Part shown: piece after piece, positions 1-6,866 of the stretch
Layout of the letters: every line of letters begins with the position of its first letter
Numbering within the stretch: position 1 is the first letter of the stretch
NCBI GenBank assembly: GCA_947466075.1
Contig: CANIBP010000060.1
Coordinates: 1 to 36,751, forward strand
Source: Verrucomicrobiaceae bacterium
GTDB lineage: Bacteria; Verrucomicrobiota; Verrucomicrobiia; Verrucomicrobiales; Verrucomicrobiaceae
DNA: 36,751 bases
Direction of reading: 5' to 3'
The notes under the pieces: model-generated
What the model was told of the DNA's origin: nothing
What the model saw: the letters and a program-made list of their open reading frames with translations, nothing else
The model's database searches: none
Translations under genes and position numbers: made by a program

Positions 1-94
1 CACCACCAGCCACGGCGAAGTGCGTCCGGCGAACCGGTTCCTGCCTGCCCTGCACGGGAAGATTCTCACCGTGCATCTCACCACTCAACCCTGA
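1..94 (+). CDS. 3' end of an unrecognised gene
   Basis: The reading frame starting at base 2 is open from the window edge to a TGA at 92-94. It gives a 30-residue C-terminus that ends in a basic and beta-branched stretch (GKILTVHLTTQP). I do not recognise the family. Only 7 bases separate its stop from the next ATG at 102, and it lies on the same strand as the following small ORF and the AAA+ ATPase, so the three may be one transcription unit. The frame was chosen because the other two give less protein-like sequence, but a piece this short is weak evidence. Confidence 0.45.
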   Translation, partial: TTSHGEVRPANRFLPALHGKILTVHLTTQP

Positions 95-101
95 TCCGCC
101 C

Positions 102-173
102 ATGAACTCCAACGACCCCTTTGCCTGGATCGCGCTGGCTGGCCTGATGGCCGCCATCCTGATCTTTGGCTGA
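102..173 (+). CDS. 23-residue membrane peptide ORF, in frame with the AAA+ gene
   Basis: The ATG at 102 opens a 23-codon ORF ending at TGA 171-173. After a short polar start (MNSNDPF) it is almost wholly hydrophobic (WIALAGLMAAILIFG), so it looks like one membrane helix. The TGA is followed in the same frame by codons for IIRNLRSHEPTPKTDTT, and then by the ATG of the AAA+ gene at 225. Read through, the stop would sit inside a helix that ends in IIRNLR, a typical positively charged membrane-exit flank. TGA in place of TGG (Trp) would restore one continuous protein. Either this is a genuine micro-protein whose translation is coupled to the ATPase, or it is the N-terminus of a membrane-anchored ATPase cut by one base change. 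No Shine-Dalgarno sequence is evident for either start. Confidence 0.4.
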   Translation: MNSNDPFAWIALAGLMAAILIFG

Positions 174-224
174 ATCATCCGCAACCTGCGGAGCCATGAA
201 CCCACACCCAAAACTGATACCACC

Positions 225-1193
225 ATGCCCACACGCACCCTGACCAGCCAAAGCCCTGAAATCGAACTGCCACCCGATGCCGCCACCGCAGATGACCACC
301 GTAACCCGCGCCGCCGCAGGCGGGATCGCGATGAAGAGGAACCGCCCCCTGATGTCGGCCACCTCGTGCATCCGGAGCCCCGCCATGACCTCGACAAGAT
401 GATCCTGCATCCAGAGGTGAAGACCGACATCCACGCTGGACTGCGGGCACTGGATATACGCGCCGACCTGGACCGCATCTGGAACCTGAGCAGCATCCAG
501 CCGCAGCAAGGTCGCTGTATCCTCAACTTCTACGGCCCACCCGGCACTGGCAAGACACGCGCGGCCCTTGGCATCGCGCTGCGCCTCGGCAAGCCGCTCT
601 ACCAAGTGGACTACAGCGCGGTCATATCCAAATACCTCGGCGACACCGCCAAGCACATCAAAGCGGCGTTCCAAGCGGCTAGGGAGCAAGATGCCGTGCT
701 GTTCTTCGACGAAGCCGACAGCCTGCTCTCCAAGCGCGTATCTACCGGCGAGTCCTGCTCCACCAGCATCAACCAGAACCGCAACTGCCTGATGCAGGAG
801 CTGGATCGCTTTGACGGCGTGGTGATCGTCACGACGAACTTGTTTGAAAACTACGATCCCGCGCTGCTTCGCCGTATCCAGCGACACATCAAGTTCCGCC
901 TTCCAGACGCTTCCATGCGCCGGGAGTTGTTCGCCCTCCATCTACCCAACCCAGATCGGGTGCAGGCTGATTACGCGGTTCTCGCGGCCCTCTCACGAGG
1001 CCTCAGCGGCGGGGACATCCTGAATGTGTGCGTCAACTCGATCTATGCCGGCAGCACGGACCCGAACCCAGAGCGCTGGCTGGTAACGCAGGAGATGGTG
1101 GAGCGGGAGGTTGCGAAGGTGAGAAAGGCGAATGCCGAGCACTCGAGGGAGAAGGGCAAGAGTCGGAGGAAGATTGGATTTATACAGGATTGA
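225..1193 (+). CDS. AAA+ ATPase (spastin/Vps4-like core)
   Basis: 322 residues. The N-terminal 50 residues are polar, with a run of Arg/Asp/Glu (about 28-39), and look disordered. The AAA core follows: Walker A GPPGTGKT at 104-111, Walker B AVLFFDEAD at 157-165, a sensor-1-type VIVTTN at 200-205, and an arginine-finger-like ALLRRIQR at 213-220. AAA+ proteins of this type use ATP hydrolysis to remodel or unfold protein partners; the partner is not evident here. The C-terminus is basic (REKGKSRRK). It is the only full-length gene in the window on the plus strand, and it faces the minus-strand cluster tail to tail. The frame is open upstream only to the TGA at 171-173, so 225 is the first usable ATG, though it lacks a clear ribosome site. 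The ATPase assignment is secure; the biological role is unknown. Confidence 0.85.
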   Translation: MPTRTLTSQSPEIELPPDAATADDHRNPRRRRRDRDEEEPPPDVGHLVHPEPRHDLDKMILHPEVKTDIHAGLRALDIRADLDRIWNLSSIQPQQGRCILNFYGPPGTGKTRAALGIALRLGKPLYQVDYSAVISKYLGDTAKHIKAAFQAAREQDAVLFFDEADSLLSKRVSTGESCSTSINQNRNCLMQELDRFDGVVIVTTNLFENYDPALLRRIQRHIKFRLPDASMRRELFALHLPNPDRVQADYAVLAALSRGLSGGDILNVCVNSIYAGSTDPNPERWLVTQEMVEREVAKVRKANAEHSREKGKSRRKIGFIQD

Positions 1194-1210
1194 AATAGGT
1201 GGGACCAGGA

Positions 1211-1270
1211 GCAAAGGACGGCCAGCGGCGAGAGGAGCAAGGCGGCAAGTAAGGTGAAGGTATGTTTCAT
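1211..1270 (-). pseudogene. Orphan signal-peptide start, mature protein lost
   Basis: On the minus strand an ATG at 1270 (a second ATG lies at 1273) opens MKHTFTLLAALLLSPLAVL, the leader seen on many full-length genes of this window. It begins 19 bases after the stop of the DUF1592-type gene, the spacing of a next gene in the same operon. After about residue 19 the frame runs into the antisense of the AAA+ gene's tail and encodes nothing recognisable, although it stays open to 1043. So a secreted-protein gene has lost everything but its leader, and the break lies at about 1205-1215. The DNA downstream belongs to the oppositely oriented AAA+ block, so this looks like the edge of an insertion, inversion or deletion. 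Confidence 0.65.
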
Positions 1271-1289
1271 CATTAAGATATGGCAAGCA

Positions 1290-3923
1290 TCACGGCTGAC
1301 GCATCAGCTCGCTGGTGGCGATGAGGTGGATCAGGTCGCGGAGGGTGTGGCCTTTCGCTTTCCAGTCCGCTTGCAGACGGCGAAGGGCGGGTTGGTCGGT
1401 GAAGCCGAGGGGGCGACCGAGGGCGTAGGTGAGGAGGCGGTGGGCGAGGTTTTGCGCGAGGAGGTCGGGGTGCTTGGTGAGGTAGGCGCGGATGTCGGCG
1501 GGGCTGTTGACAGGCTTGCCGCGATACTCGCCGGTGGTGTCGATGGCTGCGCCGTTCGGGTAAGCACTGCGGAAGTGGCCGATGGGGTCGTAGGCTTCGA
1601 GGGCGAAGCCGAGGGGGTCGATCTTGGCATGACAATCGGCGCAGGCCTGGACGTTGCGATGTTTCTCCAACTGCTGACGGATGGTGGTGGCTCCGCGGAT
1701 GTCGGGTTCAATCGGCGGCACGTCCGGTGGTGGCGGGCTGGGTGGTGTGCCGAAGAGTTTCTCCAGCAACCATACGCCGCGCTTCACGGGCGAGGTCTCA
1801 ACGCCGTTCGCGGTGATGGTGAGAATGCTCGCTTGGCCGAGCAATCCACGCCGTGGTGAATCGGCAGGCAGGCTAACGCGTTGCAAGTGATCGCCGCTGA
1901 CAGTGGGCAGTTCATAGAGCCGTGAGAGTCCGGCATTAAGATACGTGAAGTCGGCATCGACGAGTGCGGTGACGGGTTGGTTGGTGCGGATGAGTTCGGC
2001 GATGAAGCGCGAGGTTTCCTCCTTCATCGCGGGCTCCAGGCGGTCGATGTGATAGGCGGGAAAGGTTTCCTTCGAGGGCGGCATGGTGCCGAGCTTGTTC
2101 AAGCCGAGCCACTGCTCTGTGAAGAGGCGCAGGAAGCGGTCGCCGCGCGGTGAATCGAGCAGGCGGTCGGTTTCGGTGATGACGGCTTTAGCGTCGAGCG
2201 CACCTTTGTTCGCAAGCGAACGCAGTGTGTCATCAGGTGGTCCTGCTGTGAGGAAGTAGGAGAGGCGAGTGGCGAGTTGCATCGGTGTGATGGTCTTCGC
2301 GTCTGATTCCGGCTCGGTGAGAAACAAAAACTCCGATGAGCAAAGCAGGGCTTTGAAGACAGGCCGCGCGGCGTCGGCGTAGCGCGTCTTGCCATCGAGG
2401 TGCTTTTGCAGAGCGCTCATATATGGGGCGATGTCATCACCCTTCACCTCGCGACGGAAGAGGCGGCTGGCGAGACCTTGCAGTTCGGATTGCAGGCGCT
2501 CGGGCTCGATTTGTTTCTCATCGGGTGCGATCTTCGCGAAAAGCAGCGCGCGGGCGGGATGCGGTTTGTTATCGCGCATGGGGCCAGTGACCTGCCAGTA
2601 ATGAACGCGGACCTCGGGGCCTTGGTAGAGGTGTCGGTAGAGCTTGTCGCGCTCGGCACGCAGGGCGAGATTTGCCCGGACGTGCTCCTCGATCTTCGGC
2701 ACGCTGGGGTCGTATTTGTAGAGCTTGTGGGTGATGAAGTTGGGTCGCGTGCCCTTGGGCGGACCATCGATCCAGGAGAGGTAAGGCACAGTGCCTCGAT
2801 CCAGCCAAATGCGGGCGCGGACGGTGATGTAGCGATCATCTGGCAACTCGGTGGCGTGAACGATATTCGGTGGAATGAGCCGCCAGCCAATGCCTTGGAT
2901 GCCTTCGCCTTGGCGACCAATACCGAGTTGCATGGGTTGCGACTCGTCATAGTAGGACTTCAGGTCTTTGTAATACGGGGTCACATCTATGATGAGATCT
3001 TTGCCATACGGGTGATGACGGTTCGCGGCGGTGGCTTCGACCTCGACTTCATACCAACCGGAATGCGTTACGCCATCATCGCCCAGGCGGCTGAGGAAGA
3101 GCTTACTATCGAAGATCAGCTCCTGATTTCGCACGCCGTGGCTGAGATGGATGTAGGCGGGACCTTTCGCTTTCTCTGCACTGATGACACCAAGCCCGAA
3201 GGCACCGTTGAGGTCGCGCATTTTGTCCGCGCTATCCTTCCATTGCTTGGCTTCAGGTTTGCCGTTCACGTCCGCGAGATCATAAGCTTGATCCAGCACC
3301 GCATCGGCGGCCTTCAGATACTGATCCAAATGATGCCGCGACGTGCGCAACGCGGAGCCGATGTTGCGAAAGCCTTCCAGCTCCTCATCGCCGGGAAAGC
3401 TGGTGGTGGGATCGAAGTCGCCATCGAACCCAAAGAGGTCCTGCATGGTATGCAGATACTCCGCACGGCTCAGCCGACGATGCACGACCTGGCCGCCTCG
3501 ATCTTGAGCGCTGGACTGTGCGTGAATGAGTTGCTCATCAATCCATGCGAGCAAAGCCCGGCGCTCGTCGTCGGTGGGTTGCTTCTTTTTCGCTGGTGGC
3601 ATCTCGCCGAGTTGAAGTTGATGCAGCACCTCTTGCCAACGCTCCGCGATGGCAATGTCTGTGCCGACCTTCAAAGGCAGATCATCGAGCCGACGATCCC
3701 CCTTTTGCACATCACCATCGTGGCATTCGAGGCAATAGCGCGAAAGGAAGGCGTCGGGCTTGAGTGGGGCGGGGTCTGCGGCGTGGAGGGTGGACAGGAC
3801 CATGCCGAGGAAAAGAGCGAGGCTGGAGCGATGGAGTGGTGGAGTGATGGAGAGTTGGAAGACAGCACTCCAATACTCCATGACTCCATTTCTCCCGGTG
3901 ATGTCTGGTTTGATTCGCTTCAT
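1290..3923 (-). CDS. PSCyt/DUF1587-1592-1588-1585 type c-cytochrome protein
   Basis: 877 residues. A heme-binding CLECH lies at 64-68 within a PSCyt1-like domain (about 55-135). A DUF1587-like region (about 148-215; RAEYLHTMQDLFGF) and DUF1595/DUF1592-like blocks follow. A DUF1588-like stretch contains GLLGQASILTITANG, and a DUF1585-like C-terminus carries a second heme site, CADCHAKIDPLGFALE, from 761. Proteins of this architecture in Planctomycetes and Verrucomicrobia are exported multi-domain cytochromes, nearly always paired with a DUF1552 protein as here. Their biochemical reaction is not established; a role in surface polysaccharide breakdown is the usual guess. The start at 3923 is 1 base after the DUF1552 stop (ATGTAGTATG), which implies translational coupling. 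The n-region is unusually long because a TGGAGT-type inverted repeat is translated within residues 14-35. Export cleavage is likely after STLHAA, about residue 49. Confidence 0.9.
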   Translation of the reverse strand: MKRIKPDITGRNGVMEYWSAVFQLSITPPLHRSSLALFLGMVLSTLHAADPAPLKPDAFLSRYCLECHDGDVQKGDRRLDDLPLKVGTDIAIAERWQEVLHQLQLGEMPPAKKKQPTDDERRALLAWIDEQLIHAQSSAQDRGGQVVHRRLSRAEYLHTMQDLFGFDGDFDPTTSFPGDEELEGFRNIGSALRTSRHHLDQYLKAADAVLDQAYDLADVNGKPEAKQWKDSADKMRDLNGAFGLGVISAEKAKGPAYIHLSHGVRNQELIFDSKLFLSRLGDDGVTHSGWYEVEVEATAANRHHPYGKDLIIDVTPYYKDLKSYYDESQPMQLGIGRQGEGIQGIGWRLIPPNIVHATELPDDRYITVRARIWLDRGTVPYLSWIDGPPKGTRPNFITHKLYKYDPSVPKIEEHVRANLALRAERDKLYRHLYQGPEVRVHYWQVTGPMRDNKPHPARALLFAKIAPDEKQIEPERLQSELQGLASRLFRREVKGDDIAPYMSALQKHLDGKTRYADAARPVFKALLCSSEFLFLTEPESDAKTITPMQLATRLSYFLTAGPPDDTLRSLANKGALDAKAVITETDRLLDSPRGDRFLRLFTEQWLGLNKLGTMPPSKETFPAYHIDRLEPAMKEETSRFIAELIRTNQPVTALVDADFTYLNAGLSRLYELPTVSGDHLQRVSLPADSPRRGLLGQASILTITANGVETSPVKRGVWLLEKLFGTPPSPPPPDVPPIEPDIRGATTIRQQLEKHRNVQACADCHAKIDPLGFALEAYDPIGHFRSAYPNGAAIDTTGEYRGKPVNSPADIRAYLTKHPDLLAQNLAHRLLTYALGRPLGFTDQPALRRLQADWKAKGHTLRDLIHLIATSELMRQP
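3824..3888. repeat. Heptad TGGAGTN inverted repeat inside a leader
   Basis: Four heptad-like units of the form TGGAGNN/TGGAG run from 3824 to 3852. After a 15-base loop their complement runs from 3868 to 3888 (CTCCANN units). The two arms pair imperfectly, with mismatches mainly at the two variable bases of each heptad, so the RNA could fold back. The element lies wholly in the N-terminal coding region of the DUF1592-type gene and is translated as part of its signal sequence. Confidence 0.75.
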
Positions 3924-3924
3924 A

Positions 3925-5181
3925 CTACATCAGCAATTGATTGAGGTTTCCGTTGCTCGATCCGAACTGATCGCGCTCGATGCCCATTTGCTGGAGCAGC
4001 GTGACGAAGAGATTGCACAGCGGTGTTTGTTGGCGGCCATTCTTTGGGAAAAAGAGATGATGGCCGTGCTTGAAGCCCCCGCCAGCGAGCACCACGGGCA
4101 GATTGGTGTTGGCGTGCGCGCTGGCATTGCCCATGCCGCTGCCAAAGACCACGGTGGTGTTGTCCAGCAAGGAACTGCCGCCGATGTCTTTCATCGTGGA
4201 GAGTCGCTCCAGGAAGTAGTCCAGCTCCGCCATCAGCGCGGACTCAATGATGTGCAGTTGCCGCAGCTTGTCCGGGGCCTGACCGGAGTGTGAGAGATCG
4301 TGATAGCCGCGATTGATGCCGGGGATGTTCGTCACTGGCAGCCTACCGCCAATGTTCAACGTGATGATGCGCGTGGCGTCAGCTTGAAGTGCCAGCGCCG
4401 CGACATCGAAGTTCGCGCGCACGAGGTCCATGCAGCCTTCGCTCTTCCACTCGGGTTTTTGGCCATCCGTCACTGGCAGCGGTTTGTCGAGCCACGCCAT
4501 GTTCGAGGCGTTGGCACGGTCGAAGTCGCGCATCGCCCCCATGAACTCATCCATCTTCTCGCGATCCCAGCGATCCAGATGCGGCGCCACGCGCTTGGCA
4601 TCCTGCGCGATGAGCGCGAGCACAGATTCATTCTCCGACAACTCCGCCCGCCTCGCTGCTGCGGCGGACTTGCGTTGGGGTTTGAAGAGCATGTCAAACG
4701 CCACGCCTGGGTCTTCCAGCTTCGGCACCGCGATGCCCGAGCGCGTCCATGAGATCGCATCACCGCTGCCCACGCCGAGGCAGAGCGACGGAAAACGCGT
4801 CAGCCCACCGAGATGCTCTTCCGCCATCTGATCGAGCGTGACGCAGCCGTCTTTGAAGCCCGCTGCCTGCTCGCGACGCACGCCGCTGAGGAAAGCATGC
4901 ACGCCATAGTGACCGCCCTGCACGCCGGGATGCTCCAGTTGTGAGAACACCGTCATCTTATTCCGCCAGCGCTCCAGAGGCTTCAGCAAAGGCGTCAGCT
5001 CCAACTCAGGCCCGTGACTCGCCGGGAAAAACGATTCAGGCCGCACCCCAAAATCCAGCCCGATGCAAACCAGTCGCCGTGGTGGCTTCGAAGCCTCCGC
5101 GCCATGCAGCGCGAGGTTCGAGAACCACGGAAAGGTCAGTGCAGTGCCGCTGAGGGTTTGGAGAAAGTGTCTTCGGTTCAT
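3925..5181 (-). CDS. DUF1552 family exported protein
   Basis: 418 residues, the usual size for DUF1552. The N-terminus MNRRHFLQTLSGTALTFPW is a twin-arginine-type signal (RR at 3-4), so export is probably in folded form through Tat. The body has features of the alkaline phosphatase/sulfatase-like fold related to DUF1501: an early LVCIGLDFGVRPESFFP segment and a late TTVVFGSGMGNASAHANTNLPVVLAGG segment (18 of these residues, VVFGSGMGNASAHANTNL, are the most typical). No function is proven for the family. It sits directly before the DUF1592-type cytochrome gene, with one base between stop and start, the standard pairing for these families. Upstream is a 215-base gap containing repeats, which may hold its promoter. 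Confidence 0.88.
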   Translation of the reverse strand: MNRRHFLQTLSGTALTFPWFSNLALHGAEASKPPRRLVCIGLDFGVRPESFFPASHGPELELTPLLKPLERWRNKMTVFSQLEHPGVQGGHYGVHAFLSGVRREQAAGFKDGCVTLDQMAEEHLGGLTRFPSLCLGVGSGDAISWTRSGIAVPKLEDPGVAFDMLFKPQRKSAAAARRAELSENESVLALIAQDAKRVAPHLDRWDREKMDEFMGAMRDFDRANASNMAWLDKPLPVTDGQKPEWKSEGCMDLVRANFDVAALALQADATRIITLNIGGRLPVTNIPGINRGYHDLSHSGQAPDKLRQLHIIESALMAELDYFLERLSTMKDIGGSSLLDNTTVVFGSGMGNASAHANTNLPVVLAGGGFKHGHHLFFPKNGRQQTPLCNLFVTLLQQMGIERDQFGSSNGNLNQLLM

Positions 5182-5396
5182 GAGTTTGGAGAGTGCTGAG
5201 TTTGAATGTTGTGAGTTTCAAAGAATGCTCACTGGGGCAGGTTCTGGGTGCGGTAATGCGTTAGCGACTGCGGGTATATTCCAACGAGCGCCCCCGGCGG
5301 TCACATCTTTCTGCACGAACCCTGCGGGCATGGGTGCTCCGCTTAGTCGTGGGCCTCCTGGGCGTCGTGGTTGTCTGGAGTGGTGGGCGTCGTGGT
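5182..5396 (-). promoter_or_regulatory. 215-base gap with direct repeats, probable promoter region
   Basis: This gap lies between the DUF1501 stop and the DUF1552 start. Immediately before the DUF1552 start the heptamer TGAGTTT (AAACTCA on the coding strand) occurs three times, at 5181, 5197 and 5212, spaced 16 and 15 bases. At the far end a 14-base direct repeat, TGGGCGTCGTGGTT, occurs at 5359-5372 and 5384-5397, the second copy touching the DUF1501 stop codon. No convincing ORF or terminator hairpin was seen. A promoter for the DUF1552-DUF1592 pair is an inference from the gap in an otherwise closely packed series. Confidence 0.4.
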
Positions 5397-6866
5397 TCAT
5401 GCGAGGATGTCTTTGATGACATGCCCATGCACATCGGTAAGGCGGCGTTCGGTGCCGTTGAAGTAGTGGGTGAGGCGTTCGTGATTGAGGCCGAGAAGGT
5501 GGAGGATGGTGGCGTTGAAGTCGTAAAGTGTCTTCACGTCCTCGGCGGCTTTCCAGCCGAGTTCATCGGTGCTGCCGATGCTGATGCCGGGCTTCACGCC
5601 GGCACCCATCATCCAGCAGGTGAAGCCTTCGATGTTGTGGTCGCGGCCGGTGCCGTTGGCCTGCATGAAGGGCATGCGGCCGAACTCGGTGCACCAGACG
5701 ACGAGGGTTTTGTCGAGCTGGCCGCGCTGCTTGAGATCGCGCAGCAGGGCGGCAGTGGGTTGGTCGAGGATTTCGGCATGAGCGCCGTGGCTGCTGACAA
5801 TTTCGGCGTGGCTGTCCCAGTTAAGTTTACCGCCGCTGGCGTATGCGCCGTTGAAGAGCTGCACGACGCGCACGCCTTGCTCCAGCAGGCGGCGGGCGAG
5901 GAGGCAGTTGCGGGCGTATTCGGCTTTGATCACGTTGGAGGAGGTCGCGCCGTAGGCTTCGAGCGTCTTGACGTTTTCTCCGGCGATGTCCATGAGGCCG
6001 GGGATGCTGCTTTGCATGCGGCCGGCGAGTTCGTAGCTGCTGATGCGGGCCGTGAGATCGGTGTTGCCGGGGTGCTTTTCCAAATGCTCGCCGTTGAGCT
6101 TGGCGAGCAAATCAACCGTGGCTTTGTTCGCGCTTTCCTTCACGCCCATCGCGGTCTTGAGATTTTGCGGCGGTTCGTCGGCACTGAAGGCGGTGCCTTG
6201 AAACGCGGCTGGCAGGAAGCCGCTGCCCCAGTTGTTAGGCCCGGCCTGGGGGCGTCCGCGCGGGTCGGCGATGGCGACGAAGCTGGGCAGGTTTTCATTG
6301 AGCGTGCCGAGCGCGTAAGTCGTCCAGGCTCCGAGGCTGGGGTAGCCTTCGAAGGTGAAACCGGTAGAGAGCAAATTCTCCGCCTGGGTGTGGGCGCTGT
6401 TTTTCGCTGTCAGCGAGTGGATGAAGCACATGTCATCCGCCAGCTCGGCGAGATGCGGCACGAGGTCGGAAATCATCTTCCCGCTCTGGCCGCGTGGCTT
6501 GAAGTCCCAGAAGGGTTTCGCGAGATTCCCGATGGGCCCCTGAAACGTGACCTTCGGCGCGTTGGGCGGGACTTTGCCGTGATGTTTGTAGAGTTCGGGC
6601 TTGTAGTCCCAGGTGTCGAGATGGCTGACGGCTCCGGCGCAGAAGATGATGAGCACCTGCTCGGCCTTGGCCGGAAAATGCGGCTTTCGTGCGCCGAACG
6701 GACGTCCGGGATCGATGTTCGGACGAATCGGCTGCGGTTTCTCGTCGGCGGCAAACAAGCCCTCGCGTGCGAGCAACTGCGCGAGCGCGATGCCGCCAGC
6801 GGAGGTGGCGATGTTCGAGAGAAACGAACGACGGTCGAGATGCTTGGTGTGGTCGGTGCAGTTCAT
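5397..6866 (-). CDS. DUF1501 family exported protein
   Basis: 489 residues. A Tat-type signal is present (LDRRSFLSNIATSAGG, RR at 12-13). DUF1501 hallmarks follow: AEQVLIIFCAGAVSHLDTWD near residue 70, NWDSHAEIVSSHGAHAE in the middle, and CTEFGRMPFMQANGTGRDHN in the C-terminal third, which fits the alkaline phosphatase/sulfatase-like metal-site layout. Members occur almost always with a PSCyt1-DUF1549-DUF1553 protein, as here: the upstream stop and this start share ATGA (6863-6866), so the two are translationally coupled. The catalytic activity of the family is unproven. It is the last gene of the operon that starts with the ECF sigma factor at 13750. Confidence 0.92.
   Translation of the reverse strand: MNCTDHTKHLDRRSFLSNIATSAGGIALAQLLAREGLFAADEKPQPIRPNIDPGRPFGARKPHFPAKAEQVLIIFCAGAVSHLDTWDYKPELYKHHGKVPPNAPKVTFQGPIGNLAKPFWDFKPRGQSGKMISDLVPHLAELADDMCFIHSLTAKNSAHTQAENLLSTGFTFEGYPSLGAWTTYALGTLNENLPSFVAIADPRGRPQAGPNNWGSGFLPAAFQGTAFSADEPPQNLKTAMGVKESANKATVDLLAKLNGEHLEKHPGNTDLTARISSYELAGRMQSSIPGLMDIAGENVKTLEAYGATSSNVIKAEYARNCLLARRLLEQGVRVVQLFNGAYASGGKLNWDSHAEIVSSHGAHAEILDQPTAALLRDLKQRGQLDKTLVVWCTEFGRMPFMQANGTGRDHNIEGFTCWMMGAGVKPGISIGSTDELGWKAAEDVKTLYDFNATILHLLGLNHERLTHYFNGTERRLTDVHGHVIKDILA

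Noticed and set aside
3824..3888. CRISPR-like periodic repeat
   Set aside because: The period is 7 bases and the arms are inverted, with no spacers and no cas genes; it is a short palindromic repeat in a coding leader.
2400..3944. Plus-strand open frame of 514 codons
   Set aside because: Antisense to the DUF1592-type cytochrome, with no recognisable domain or start signal.
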